Shown here: piece by piece, positions 1 through 12,900 of the stretch
How positions within the stretch are numbered: the first letter of the stretch is position 1
How the letters are laid out: each line of letters opens with the position of its first letter
Source of the DNA: Piper betle
Taxonomy: Eukaryota; Streptophyta; Magnoliopsida; Piperales; Piperaceae
Direction: 5' to 3'
DNA: 64,000 nt
Assembly: GCA_033002965.1 (NCBI GenBank)
Contig: JAURVB010009451.1
Coordinates: 22,956-86,955 of the forward strand
Translations under genes and position numbers: made by a program
The notes under the pieces: model-generated
Database searches by the model: none
Told to the model about the DNA's origin: nothing
The model's input: only the letters and a program-made list of their open reading frames with translations

Positions 1-429
1 AGTTTGACCTCAAGTTGGGCCCCATAAGTTTCAAATTCTTGGCGTTGACAAAAAAAAGTTTCAAATTTTTGTTGGTTATTTTTAATTTTCTAATCACTAT
101 TTGATAATATCTTCAATTTTATTTTTAATTTATTGCACCAATAGTCATGAGTATGGCTATGCACCTGTGACCTAACTAACCAAAACCAAGAGCTAATTAC
201 ACTTAGCAAAGAGGTATACGTATTGATGCAAACTTCTGAAATCACCTGATTATTAGTGCCATGGATATATATGCAGAGCACGTTGACAAACAAGGCTAAA
301 CCTCCTTAAGACGTGGTCTCAACCAACAAAATGTCAATTCAATCGATTGTTCGTGCACCGAAAAAGACATGAAAACGTGCATTGAATTTACCATTTTCAA
401 TGAACAATATGAAATTGGAAGTATGGTTG
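1..429. other. AT-rich 5' flank, no gene seen
   Basis: No coding exon, RNA gene or repeat structure is recognisable here. The right-hand part is the likely promoter region of the small gene starting at 490. Confidence 0.5.
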
Positions 430-437
430 TATAAATA
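430..437 (+). promoter_or_regulatory. TATA box of the small MGNC-type gene
   Basis: The sequence TATAAATA lies 53-60 bases upstream of the ATG at 490. This is a normal spacing for a plant TATA box with a short 5' leader, and it supports that ATG as the real start. Confidence 0.7.
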
Positions 438-489
438 GAAGAGCATTGTGGTCTATGAAATATGAACAGCAGGTTAACTCTTCATCACA

Positions 490-864
490 ATGGGGAACTG
501 CATTGGCACCGAGTATTGTTTTGGCTCATACAAGCAGAAAACTAGAGCCGCCATCTTCCCCATGGGATTGGAGGAGCTCATCTACCATCCAAAGCTATTG
601 GCATGCCATGGCAATCCGGCTTGTGCCGGCGTTTTTCGCCTTTTGTCGAACGGAAGGCCCGGGTTGTTCATCGCTCCAGCGGTGCAAAAGATGGCAAACA
701 AGGGGAGTTCTTGTAGTGCAAAAATCAGACTTGTGCTGAAGAGGAAGCAGCTGGAAGAGTTGGTGCTAAGAATTGAAAGTGAGAAAGAGCAATGCCATGA
801 TGCCATAAAAGTGTTGAAATGGAGTCCATCTCTTGTTACAATACCAGAATTTGACTGTTTGTAA
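490..864 (+). CDS. Small putatively N-myristoylated protein, PADRE/DUF4228-like
   Basis: Intact single-exon frame of 124 residues. The N-terminus MGNC has Gly2 for N-myristoylation and Cys4 for possible palmitoylation, so membrane anchoring is likely. The segment at about residues 76-96 (AKIRLVLKRKQLEELV) resembles the basic 'I-K-V-V-L-T-K-Q-Q-L-E-E-L' helix of plant PADRE (DUF4228) proteins. Those are small and often stress- or pathogen-induced, with no known enzymatic activity. The protein is Cys-rich (about eight Cys) with no transmembrane segment. The start is supported by a TATA box at 430-437. The gene is tail-to-tail with the MAP70 gene. The family call rests on the N-terminus and one short motif, so it could instead be an unrelated small myristoylated protein. 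Confidence 0.6.
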   Translation: MGNCIGTEYCFGSYKQKTRAAIFPMGLEELIYHPKLLACHGNPACAGVFRLLSNGRPGLFIAPAVQKMANKGSSCSAKIRLVLKRKQLEELVLRIESEKEQCHDAIKVLKWSPSLVTIPEFDCL

Positions 865-1478
865 TTAATTAGGTGAGAAACTGTTTGTCAGAAATTATCA
901 AAGCTTAGAGAGAGTAGGATTGGGTGGTTGATTTTGTGGTTCAAAACAGTGCATGGGCATTTTCTGAAATCTATGTCAACCCTGCCTGCTTAAGTTTGGT
1001 TGTAATTTTGCAGTTATTTTGTAATTTATTTTGATGATTTTTTTCTGTTCAATGAGAGTATAATAAGGTTACATTTGTAGTTTTTTTTAATGAATATTGA
1101 CAGTTTGGAAAATACATGGAATAATGAATCAAAAGGTCAGTTGGAAATTAGCATGTGCATTAAACAATGGTCTCCCCTTAATAAAAGGATCCACATTTGC
1201 TAGTTGGACAACTGAAAAATAATGTACAAATGAAAAAAAAAAAACAATGTAAATATCAGCTTAGTAAAAGGTCACACAGCAATCAAAAACATTCATCTTT
1301 ATGGACTCCTTATTATCATATCGATTAGTCCATTTAATTGTTTCTCATCATTTTTTCGAGGTGTTGACGTCAACTTGCTTGATTTCCCTACAAAGGTAAA
1401 AGAAATAATGAAACAAGAGAACCATTTTATCTTTAAAGATATAGAAGATGCTGACCTTTGGTTGCATATGTTCCTACT
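865..1478. other. Convergent intergenic region
   Basis: AT-rich spacer between the 3' ends of the small gene (plus) and MAP70 (minus). It should hold both 3' UTRs and polyadenylation regions. No other feature is seen. Confidence 0.5.
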
Positions 1479-4400
1479 TCATTGTCTGTCCTTCAAATCA
1501 GTTGGTGCCCTTACTTTTCCACTTGATGGAGATTCTCCCTTTAACTTCTTTACATCAGTTTTCCTGGCCTTTGTCAGAGTAGCAATTTTCTTCATGAGAA
1601 TCTGCAAGCAAGCATAGCCTTTACTGTAGCAAGAAAGATAAAAATAATATATTGGTGCTCCAAGTTTATAAAATCTACTCCTCAAATAGGAAATTGCTGT
1701 AACGAAGGACTAGGACTGCAGCTTTGGACTAAGTAAAATTGAAATACTTCCAACAAGTTTCATAATCATTGGATCATTGAATTCACTACCTTAATTTCAT
1801 TGTCCATGGTGTTCAGTTTTCCATCTTTCTCCTCACAAATTTTCCTCAGATTAATGACTTCCTTCTGTATCCTGTCATACAGAAAACCAGAAACATAATC
1901 CTCACTTCCAGACTCCAACAAACAATCCTTATCTGTTTGATCCTTGATGCCAATGGACAGAATAGAGGATTCATCTTTCCCGGTTTCCCCTTACAGTTAA
2001 AATCACCACAATTTCCATTGTTGTCTGCATTTTCCTTCTCACCCTCATTCATCATCTTAGTACCGGAAGCCCACAAGTTTTTCCGCGGGATGGTTCCTCC
2101 TGAACCATTCATTTCACTGACGCTGTTTAATCTGTTCAATTGCCTTGTTGAATTTGCTGCATGAAGAGCTGTATCAGGCTGAAACAGAGAGCCTTCACTG
2201 ATGGAAAGCCTGGCTCTCGGTTGAGATGTTGACCTCTTTCTGCATCCAGTGCTGCTTGGTGAAAATTCCAACACGCTGGCCAAATTTTCATATTCTTGCG
2301 ACTTGGGAGATGCATGAGTGCTTGATGAGATACTTGATACATGCTTTAGACCTTCCTCTAATACTTTAAGCCGCAGACGCATTTTATCCTGGAAAAAGAA
2401 TGAGAGCCAAAATCAATTTAGATGCATACCTAAACACTAAGAAAAGTTACAGGAAGGACAGTTTTCATATTTCAGATTAGCATAATTTAAGGTTAAAAAA
2501 AAATCTATGGTTCAAATTTCTCCGGAACCATTGATGTTCACCTTGTATGAAAATGTACCATTTTCTACTTGGCCCCCAATTGCCATTTTCTCAAAAAAAA
2601 AGAACATTAGCAGATTTGGAACTACAGGCAGTGGATACCAAACTACAAATTCAAAAAGTACTACTGCCAAAGGCCATGAAATATTATTTGTTTTCTCGTA
2701 CTTTGAGTTGAGCTTCGGCCTTAGCTGATTTCTCAGCAGTGGTCAGTTTTTCTCTCAGCCGCTGCAACTCCCCCTGAAGATGACAAAAAAGTTGTTAAAC
2801 ATTCTGCATTATACTGCTTTTGCATCTTGCCATTTTTAAAAGCCTTTCCACGTAAATGAGAAATATTGATTTATGAAAGAATCAAGACCTGGAAGTACTT
2901 TCTCTCTTCCAACCACTGTTTAATAGGCATGACTTTGTCACTCTCATCCTTCCATTCATTTGCCACAACTTTTGCAACCCTATTTGCAGAAACATTAGCC
3001 TTAGCAAGCTCTCTTTCAAGAGATCTCCGCTCTTCCTGAAGATTTCAGTTACTCAGTTCAGACATTCATGCTAAGCATTTTTGTTATATAATGAAATCAT
3101 AAATATAAAACAGTTTAGAAATTAACTTTTAGATCTGATATCTGACGCCGAAAATCACGTATCGCATTGGCTGCTTCACCACCAGCTAGAATGGATTCTT
3201 CAAGTTCTCGGATAGTTTGACTCAGTTTCTCTACCTCGTCTACCTTTAGGCGATATGATTTGTCCAGAATCCTATACTCTTCCTGGAAGTTTTAAGAATA
3301 GTAGTTTGAGTATGACTGTGGTGAGTCAGTCTCAGATAACCAAGAAAATCACACACCTGGTATGTCTCAACTTGTCTCTCCAATTCACAAATATGGTTCT
3401 GTGCTTCTTCCACTATTAGTGCTCTTTCTAAAGCAGTTTTTAAGATGTCATTTGCTTCAACAAGGGCAGCTTCTTTTGATTTGTTGATACGTTCCAAAGT
3501 CTTCTTATCCTCTTGTAGTTTAGCCACCTACAGGTAGTAGTTTTTTTTATCTATGCAGATTCTATTACATGTTATTGAAAGACCTTCAGCTATGCTTCCT
3601 GAATAACATGTCAAAAGCCAACTCACTTTGTTTTTATATATTTTGATATCAGCTTCCATGGGTGCAATAACAGAATTAATAGGAATAGAGTCGTCATCCT
3701 TTTGAGCGGTGTGGATCCTTCTCAGAGCTGCTTCTGCTGCAAATTGACCAGCGAGCGCCTCTTTCTTGTCATCAATTAATTTCTTGATTTCAAGATTCTG
3801 CATGCCACAGAATACAAATATAATATAAGAGTAATTTCATACCACAAAACTAAATGCTGTAAAATTTAAGAGTAATATAATTAAATTACCCTTTGCTCAA
3901 TAAGATTTTCTGCTAGTTGCAGCTTCTCCTTCACCTTATCAAGATCATTATTCAGCTGCAATAATTACCAAAAAGAAAAAACGAATACTCTCTTTCAATA
4001 GTTAACATCGAAATTCAATGAGCATTAGTTACAGAGAATCAATTTCTGGGAAAGGTTCTGTCATATTTAAGGCGCACATCTCACCTGTTTCACTGCTTTA
4101 TCTTTCAGATAATCATTAGCTTTCAGTGCCTTTACCTCAGCTTGTGTAAGAGTGAGCTCTCTATCCTTTTCTGTAAAAGAAAGAAAAGGAAATACCTCAC
4201 TCCAAAAGTACGACAAAGCTAAAATATATTAATGACAGAAGTGCAGGGAACAAATTTAAAAGTATACTTTTGCAGCCATTCTTTGCTAATACAAAAACCT
4301 CTATTTACACTCTAATAGTGTAACCTTGGTTCAAGATAAACAAGGGTTAATCTTTCATACAGTTTATGTAGAAAATAAATACTAAAAAAGCGGGATGAAC

Positions 4401-5368
4401 AAGCACAATGCTCTGAAACTTAATCTGTAAACTAAATTACAACGTGCGAGATGGCTTCTAAGTACAGAGAACGAAAAGAAAACATGTGAAAGTTGCATAA
4501 AAGTTTATAACTACCAAATACTAAAATGTAATTAGGAATGCCCTGCACCATATAATTATTGCAAGATTACTTTTGTATAATATGGAATTTACAAAGTGAA
4601 ATATCAGATTCAATGTATAAAAGCCATTGTTTACCAAATGCCTTTTGTAGTACTCAATTAAAGTCACTTGTTAAGAAGCATCTCGCAATTCTTGATAGGG
4701 TCATAATGAATGAAACATTAATTTTCTCTCACAAATTCAAGGCAGAAATAATTCCATTAATCTGTTCTGATTCAGGAATTTACCAAAGACAAAGACAGAG
4801 TACAATACACTAAAAATCCAGAACAAATATACACGAACTCTAGGAAAACACCATCCTCTCCTTAACAAACAAAGAACAATATTATCAACCAGGGCCAACA
4901 TGAATGCCTAAACAGAAAAATACGCAGCTAGAATCAAAGCCTACAACAAAGAAGCAAAAAATGCACAATTTCACCACAATCTAAAATAACATAATACACA
5001 TGTAAGCAAACTCAAACATGTAAGAACTTCATAAAAAAAGAAAGAAAGAATCACACCACTCTTCTTAATACACAAAGGATGCTATAGAATTACACCACTC
5101 TTCTAAATACACAAAGGATGCTATATTCAAATGACAACAGCTTGACTTCCTAAACTGAAAATGAATCAAACATCTACAAGACACAAAAAAGATGAAAAAG
5201 AAGAGGCTAACTCTCCGCCACACCCTAGCAGCATGAAACCATAAACGCCAAAACTCAAACATGCACACCTCGGAGCAAATTCTGCAATCTATCAAGCTCC
5301 AGGACAAATGGGCCTGAAGAGGGTGAAAGGTAGATCCCCGCCCCAACCAGCTCCTCTGCTCCAACCAT
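1479..5368 (-). CDS. Microtubule-associated protein 70 (MAP70) family, one frame break
   Basis: Plant-specific coiled-coil protein that binds cortical microtubules and takes part in wall patterning. Ten exons can be joined with GT/AG borders: 5368-5269, 4170-4085, 3955-3890, 3797-3627, 3527-3357, 3282-3127, 3035-2889, 2773-2702, 2388-1790 and 1601-1479. Family landmarks in order: ELDRLQNLLREKDREL, NLEIKKLIDDKKEALAGQFA, LRRIHTAQKDDD, KSKEAALVEAND, VANEWKDESDKVMP-KQWLEER, RLRLKVLEEGLK, VSGFLYDRIQKEVINLRK, and LTKA near the end. The ATG at 5368 follows an in-frame stop and gives a short N-terminus (MVGAEELVG). The exons sum to 1,691 nt, one short of a multiple of three. The break lies in exon 9 near 1975-2000 (between NCKGK and KDESSILS). 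With that base the protein would be about 563 aa, a normal family length. An assembly error is the simplest explanation; early decay is the alternative. Confidence 0.9.
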
Positions 5369-6376
5369 GTCTTTCTGCCACCAACTCCCAACTCTTCCGT
5401 TCCTCTGCTCCAAAAGCCACTACTCTTATAGAAAGCAGCCATCTCTGTCACTTCTTCCCTTGCTGAGAAGCTAAAACTGGAGAAAGGTCTGTATCAGCTA
5501 CAGCCGGCTGGGCGGCACCTTTGACACGCGCAACAGACTTCTCCCCCTATGAAGTGTCATGTCTTGAACACAAAGTTGGCAGGATATTCAAAACACAGCT
5601 AGAAGAATACCATCTACTTCCAAATGGTATTGAGAGGAGAAGCTCATCTCTTGGGTACCCACGTTTTGGGATCTTTGCAGATGAAGTTTCTTGCTAGTGA
5701 AAAAGAAAAAGGTGATGATCAGAAAGCCAACAACTTTGATGGGAACTTATTGTTTTTTGGGGTCTGGATCGGATGGTAGCTTTCCTGCTACCAATGGAAT
5801 AGGAACAGTATGGTGTGCAGGAAGGATATGGGCAGGCGTCATGTAAACGTAGTGGAGAGCGTTTTCAGTTTCGAAAATAAATGGCTTTTAACTCCTCCAT
5901 AATTCCATTAGTCTAAAATTAAATTAATTATATATATTAAGCAAAATATTTATATCGGATAAATTTTAATTTTATATATATATATATATTCTCATTAAAT
6001 AATAAAATAAATTATAATAATTTAATATCTTAAATATATGCAGTGAATAACTTTAAATATATATATTTTATTTAAATGAAAAGATAAATTATAATTATTT
6101 AATTTTTTTATTATATTTTTTTCAAAGACAATTTAATAAACTTTTATTAGAAAGAAGTTAGAAGTTAAAGTCAGCTAAGTTTGAACCCGTGATCTTCTAT
6201 TGTGAAAAGAGATTTTTAGTATTTTTTAAAAAATTAACGTTAATAAGATTTAAACTTGTAACCATATGTGAAGGTATTTTTATTATATTTTTAAATATTC
6301 TTGTATTATGATTAATTGATTCTTCTACTTTTAATCTTAGATTGGTATTGAATTTCTTTTTATTAATATATATATA
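5369..6376. other. MAP70 upstream region, then AT-rich repeats
   Basis: The first 500 bases are moderately GC and likely hold the MAP70 5' UTR and promoter (minus strand). I cannot place a TATA box with confidence. From about 5880 the sequence turns strongly AT-rich, with several degenerate copies of an 'AAATGAARAGATAAATTATAA' type motif that also recurs near 6550. Confidence 0.4.
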
Positions 6377-6419
6377 GAGAGAGAGAAAGAAAGAGAGAAA
6401 GAGAGAGAGAGAGAGAGAG
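6377..6419. repeat. (GA)n microsatellite
   Basis: A run of about 43 bases of GA with a few AAAG interruptions, inside AT-rich sequence. Confidence 0.9.
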
Positions 6420-8055
6420 TAGATACTAGGATAGTAGGGCCCTAGGCAAAATGTTACACTACAAGTAATATATATTAGAGATAAAAAAATCAATAAATTA
6501 TAATTGAATGAGTAAATATATATAGATTTTGATTTTAAAAATAAATTTAAATTAAATGAAGAGATAAATTATAATATATTATTTTTATTTTTGTTATATG
6601 TTTTTTGCTAAATATCCTACTTTTTATTGTAGTTCCTTTTTTACAAGATTTTTGTTAATATTAGGTAATATATCGCCCCATTGTATGAGAGATAAGATAA
6701 TCGAATATTATTGATAGACTCTCATTCAATAAGGTGATAGACAACAATGATATAATGTCTCAAAAATAGATTTTAATTTTGAAGATAAACTCTAAGTGAA
6801 TGAAGTGGAGAGGGTATAATAGTTTAATTTATTAAATTTAAATTTAATTGTATTTTGGTTGATAGAATTCTAACTTTTTGTCGGAGGGTGAATTTTAATT
6901 CCCCTTTCATTGGGAAGAGTTAATAATATGTTATTAATTTTAATATGTTATTTTGGGGGAAGAAAGCGGATCTATATATTTATTTTTGCATAACTAATTT
7001 TATTATTCTCATTTTCCATGTTTAATACCTGCTGAAGTAACTTTTAGTATATAAATAGGGTTGTGCATATACATCTTTAATTCTAGTTAACACATTAGGA
7101 AGAAATGGAAAAATTAAAGTAACCCTCACCTCATGTAGTATATGAACTACACTCATAAATTGGATCTGTGTATGGGTCCTACATAAGGAGATTTATATAT
7201 GTATAAAAGAATAGCACATTTGTAAGCAGTTAATAAATTCTTAATTTTTTTCACATCAATATAATATATTTTTAGATTTTTAAAAAAAAATAGTATAAAA
7301 GTATTTTAAAATTAATTTTGTTATAATTCCTTTGATAACAAAGTCGTATCCGAGCACGCTCAAACCAGAGCTCGCTTTGTTGGTGTTTGTTTGGACCAAG
7401 CTTTTAATTGGCTCTGGCCAAGTGTCTATGAATCTATGGTATGCAAACTCATTTTCTATTATGTTGTGTTGTTTCATGATGAAATAGAATTAAATCATCA
7501 ATAGTCACACAATTGATTGAATTCTAAAAACTACTACTTAAAAGGTTTCTATTGGTCTACTTAAGAATTAAGAAGACTTTGATTATTTGATTAGTCTACT
7601 TAAGAATTAAGAAGGCTTTGATTATTTAATGGAAACCACTCACTCCAATTAGTCATGTTAATCCCATCAGTTTGTGTGGATACTAAGCAAGAGTTAATTA
7701 CTCAGGATTCTATAATTATCTTTTGTCTGATTTCAATGATAAATAAAAGAAAACATAATGACTAAGTGGCTAACAATGTTAACTCAATCAATCAAATATT
7801 GAATTATCACTCTTGGACAAAACATTGAATCACCCTTTTATGAAAACCTAATTAAAGTTGAAAGGACACTAAACCTTAACCCATGAATCTTATTGGACAC
7901 ATTCATATTTTTATTAAAACTTGGCCGGCTCTTAAACATAGAGATGCTTTTGATCGATTCTCCTCTTATTCTGAATCATTTGCACTATTTATTCGATTAC
8001 CTAAATAAAATGTTACATGAAAACTGCATATATTACGATTTTTACACTTGTTATG
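6420..8055. other. AT-rich intergenic, no gene seen
   Basis: No conserved reading frame or RNA gene is recognised. It holds a 39-bp tandem duplication (annotated separately) and degenerate AT-rich repeats. Confidence 0.45.
7556..7633. repeat. 39-bp tandem duplication (2 copies)
   Basis: Two adjacent near-identical copies starting TCTACTTAAGAATTAAGAAG at 7556 and 7595. Confidence 0.85.

Positions 8056-8088
<33 letters not shown>
8056..8088. repeat. (TA)n(CA)n compound microsatellite
   Basis: A TA run passes directly into a CA run, which abuts the left end of the CACTA-type element. Confidence 0.9.
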
Positions 8089-8090
<2 letters not shown>

Positions 8091-9000
8091 ATGAAAAATT
8101 GACATTTTATCATCAAAATTTTCTACGACAAAAGACCCATTTTCAATTACAAAAAGGTCATTGCCATATAAATTTTCCACCGAAAATTTCACTGTCAGGG
8201 CTCGATGGTTGTGGAAGCACGGGGCTGCAAGGGAGAGGGGAGGTGGCATGGGGAGGCAAGGACCGCAGGGGCAAAGTTGCGAGGTGGCAGTGGACATGGC
8301 AGACGAATGGAGCAAGAGACAGCGTGGTGGTGGGCCACCGACAGCGAAACCTGCGGCTCCACATGATCTCGGGAACCTGCGACCAGCTTAAATGGCCTCG
8401 CGTGTAAGCTTTTGAAAAAAATGTGTTGTTTTTTAAAATGACTTTTAAACTATAATACCAAAAAAATGGCAACATATTTTTGTTACCAAAATTTTCGATG
8501 ATAATTTAGTGATAAATATATAAAAATAATGGCACTAGTGCAAATTTTTTGTGTCGTTAATTTTGCCACAAAAAAATAATGGCTATTAAATAACTAATTA
8601 AATTGTCAACCAAAATTTCGATTCAGCAACTAATTTGTAAAAAAGAAGAGACTAATTTTTCTGTAGTTAATTTTTTGTGTCATTAATTTTGCCACAAAAA
8701 AACAGTGGCTATTCGTTGACTAATTAAATTGTCACCGAAATATTTGATGGTCATTAGGTAACTAATTTAGAGAAAAAGAGACATCAATTTTAAGTGGCTA
8801 ATTTTTGGTGTCGTCAATCTTGCCACCAAAAATTAGTGGCTGAAATATTCTATAACTATTCGGCTGATTTTGGAAACAAAATGACACCAACTTTTCAGTA
8901 ATTATTCAATGATAAATTTTTTGGTACCGAATTTTGTGACAATTTAGTGGCAAATTTGCCACCAAAAATTTTGATGATAAAAGACTTTTTTCCACTAGTT
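8086..9000. mobile_element. Non-autonomous CACTA-type DNA transposon
   Basis: The left end reads CACTAATGAAAAA. The right end read backwards is AACTAGTGGAAAAA. Both continue into a shared TTTTATCATCAAAATTTT block, giving inverted termini of about 35 bp. Subterminal repeats of a 'TTTTGTGTCGTTAATTTTGCCACAAAAAA' kind recur about every 120 bp between 8540 and 8830, as is usual for CACTA elements. The centre (about 8205-8400) is GC-rich and carries no convincing gene. There is no transposase. A 3-bp target duplication is not evident because the left flank is a microsatellite. Confidence 0.7.
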
Positions 9001-11769
9001 ATTTTATTATATATATATATATACATATATTTTTTCAAATATTAATTTAGTTAAATTAAAAGATATTAAAATATTTAATACCTTTCATTACTTGGCTCAA
9101 GGAGTTGAGTTAATTATAAAATATATCACTAATAACTCATCAATCGAGTGCGTGGACTTGTGAGTCTTTACAATCAAAAAGAAAATTTAAAATTTTAATA
9201 TTGAAGTGTGTTTTTCTCAACTCCTGGGATATTGATGTTATTCAAGATCCACAATTTACATCTTTTAACATTTTTTTCTAGTTCAAAATCCTAACTCTAT
9301 TTGTTCAAACTTTTATTTACTTCACAACTCAACAATCCCAGAAGATATTTTGCTTGCCCTAGTAATTTCTTGGGCTGCAAAACCTCCATAAAATCATGCT
9401 GTTATGTGGGTTTTGTCCAATGAATGAAGTGGCAACTCTTGGAAGAGACTACTCATGTGGAGATTAAAAGAAGGCTAATAAGTTGCTTCGAAGAACAAAT
9501 CAGTCCAAAAACAAAACAACTTTGCTTGTAAGTATGACCGAAAACATATGCAAAGAAGACTTATTTCCATATCAGACATGGCCAAATAATATTCAATCGT
9601 AAGTGCATGTATTCATACAAACTAAATTGAGGGAAGGAGTTTAAAAAAAAAAGAATCTTAGAACAACCGTGGCTTTGTAGTATGCAATATATATGAATCA
9701 AAGCTTGTTTTCTTAATACTGAAGTTAAAGTACAAGAAAGTGCAGTAAGAAATGCTTTCTAATGTATATATTACAAGTGCAACAATACACATTTATATGC
9801 CCTTGCTTTGATGGGGCAGAATTATTATATGGAGACGAGAAGACATCTTAACATACAAGAAAACCATATGAAAGCTAGAACCGGCTCGGCTTGACATAGC
9901 CGAGCCCGAGTATGACCTGCACGAACCGAACTCAGCTTGGCTTACTTTTCAGAGCGAGCCTATCCGAGCCGAGCTCTAGCCGGGTCAATTCGATAAAAAC
10001 AAGTCGATTCTAACAATTAAAATGATGCATCTACTATACACTAGCTCTTTGTTGTTTTTACGCAGAAAAAAGGCCTAAAAAATGGACTGGCTGCGTTGTG
10101 AAGTTGAGGCATGTTGGCTACATTTGAAATGAACATCTCTTTTGAGTTGTGCCTCACTGCAACTCTAAAAAGAAAAGCTGCTTTAGTGACGGAATCTTGC
10201 TAAGCTTTAAATTCATGTTATAAACCACATTAAAAAAATACTTTCATGTTCATGACAAATATTTTCATTACTAACTTAATCTAAGAAAATTAAGGTTATA
10301 CTCCTACATCAGCTTCATTTAATTAATATGAGTTTAAAGATGATTATATAATGAGGATTATTTTGTCTAATTTACAAAAAATACAACCACGAGATATATA
10401 AATAGATGGACAAATTTTACTTGTTGAATATTAATATTACTATATATCAGCAGCTAGTAACACTAAGCAATTTCTATTTATTTTTCATATATTTTCTTGT
10501 TCATGGTGCATGTCATGGTCATCTAATGGTTTCCATTGACATTGCTACCAAAGGGGTGGGTATCAAAATTTTGAACTATTTTTTAGAATTTTTGTCGTCT
10601 AAAGTGCCTAATTATTTTAGAGTAAAACGGACCCAATTTTCTGTGGTATCACAGTCAACCCACCTGTGGCATTTGCTTACTAATCAGCAAGGGCAGTGAT
10701 TTACATTCTAACCTAAAACCATAGAATACAAAGCAAACAACTTTATTTATAGAAAAAAAATTGCAATTGAAAGACATGACAGTCTAGCAATCTGTACGTG
10801 AACAAGATATTAAAATCACAGCATCCAAGAAAGTTTGTGCCTCACAAGATGTAGGAAACCTCGCAGCAAACTTTTGGTCCTGTGAATTTATAACTTATCG
10901 ATTATCACTAATGAAGCACAAAGCAAACAAAATTCACCTTGAACTAGTGCAAACAAGCATCAATCTAAAACCATCATAAAATTTTTGGAAATAAAATACA
11001 TGGTTGCTAGTATCGAAGAAAATTGTCTCTAGGAGAGAATTTGCTCACATTAAAGAACACATGAAGATTACAAGTAGAATGACCGAGAGTGCAAAGCTGT
11101 TCAAGAATAAGAGTAACTTCGGCAGCCGCAGCAGCATACATAGCAACGAAGACAAATTAAGATCAAGCCAAAGCCCACAAACCACAACGCACAGACAACA
11201 AAGAGAGGAGCTGCAGTATGTCCAACAGACTACATAGGAAACATTCAGTAAGAATTTACACAAATAAATTTGGTAGATAGCAAAATTCACAAAAAACAAA
11301 AAACAAAAACATAGACAAATAAGAGATAGAGAGAGCAAAAAAATAAAGCCCAGTATTGGTTGTTGCGGATATTCCATCCACCATCATAATGTTTAAAATT
11401 ATCCAAGGGATCCCTTCGATGGGTGTGTTAAGCAGCCAATATGACGGACAAATTCGATAGAGCAGAGTCAATAGCTAGTGGAAAAATTCAGTGTTGCATT
11501 TCATTGATGTTAAGAAAAAATTTTCTACACAAGTCCAAATTCGTAAACTAGTGGAAAAATCTACCATTTCTAGCTGCATAATGAAAATTGGGAAACCATT
11601 TTAATGTTGTATTTTATTCGACACAGTAGATAATACAATCAAACCTCCCCATTATACGCACACAAAGGCTAGCCCCAAAAAGTTAAATAAATTAGTTTCA
11701 ATGACAATACTCATCACAACTCAAGAAACTAATGGTACAAATAAACAACCTCAACTTTCAATAAAACGG
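9001..11769. other. AT-rich intergenic, decayed repeats
   Basis: No gene is recognised. A GC-rich stretch at about 9875-10000 repeats GGCTCGG / CCGAGC motifs on both strands and looks like a decayed hAT-type element, but I cannot define its ends. Small open frames in this stretch lack any family signature. Confidence 0.4.
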
Positions 11770-12900
11770 TTATGGCGGGGTGAAAATTATTTGTTTCTCT
11801 CCGGGGTTTTGTGTGCCTCTAGATTACTGTGCTAAAGTTTAAATTTTTGTAATGTATCTTCTGAAGGATGTAAATTTATCCTTACTGTTGTAAAATATTT
11901 TACAAACTATTTTGGCACAATTTATTAAAGGTCATATTATTTGTAGGATTATCAAAAGATTATCACTAATAATAAAACCCTGTTCTTTGAGTGGCAAACA
12001 ACGAAGTACAAAATTCAAAAGGCAAAATCTTCTCCTTTCAATCCTCAAAGTAATGGACAAATTAAATCTTGAAATAAAATTTTGAAACAAAAGCTGCAAA
12101 AACTATTTCAGAAAATCAAAAAAATGTTGTCTAGAAATTGTATGCATCTTTCCATGGTTTTGTGTGCCTCTAGATTACTAATTGTGTGTTAAAGTTTGAA
12201 TTTTTGTAGTGTTGTCTTTTAAAGGATATAAATTTATCTTTACTCTTATAGAATAATTCACAAACTTGGATGAAGTTATTTCCGTTTGACAGCAAACAAG
12301 TGATTGTGTGGCACAATTCATTAAAAAACATATTATGTGGGTTTAGAGTGCCTCAAAAGATTATCACAAATAATAGAACCTCGTTCCTTGCGTGGTAAAC
12401 AACTCAGCTAGTAGAAAAGTATACAATTCAAATGGCAAAATTTTTCCTTTCAATTTTTAAAGTAATGGACAAGTTGAATCTTTAAATAAAATTTTGAAAC
12501 AAATGTTGTGGAAAACTATCTCAAAAATCAAAAAGAAATCAAAGTCCTGGCTACATGCCTTGCTATTACTACTTAAGTTGATCCCTTTACTAATGATCAT
12601 ACAACCGAATGCATTACGGCATTGGAATGCCTTGAAGAATATCAAAGTGATACAAGTAAGCATCTCGAACTTTATCGGGAAAAAATAGCACCCTACTATA
12701 ATAAACACATCTCTACTCACTCCTTTACACCTAGTACATTAGTTCTTTGCAATACACGTGAAGTCTGAACTGATCTTCCTCAGTCGAAATTTACCTTATT
12801 GTGGGAAGGTCCTTACACCATTTTTGACAATGTAGGGAATGGATATAATCTTAAAACGGTTGATGAAGATGATGTTTTTTGGGTTAATGCTAATTTCTAA
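11770..12900 (+). mobile_element. Ty3/gypsy integrase fragment, internally duplicated and decayed
   Basis: The encoded pieces include SNGQVESLNKILKQML, typical of the end of a gypsy integrase core, and a later WEGPYTIFDNVGNGYNLKTV, typical of the integrase C-terminal 'W-E-G-P-Y' module. Stops and frame changes are frequent. The first part exists twice in tandem: about 11808-12120 and 12163-12520 share a TGTGTGCCTCTAGATTACT start and the same integrase remnant. The fragment cannot encode a working protein. Confidence 0.75.

Noticed and set aside
6183..6310. tRNA-like words (GAACCCGTGATC, AACTTGTAACC), also near 37871
   Set aside because: No cloverleaf, acceptor stem or anticodon arm can be built. 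They look like worn repeat sequence.
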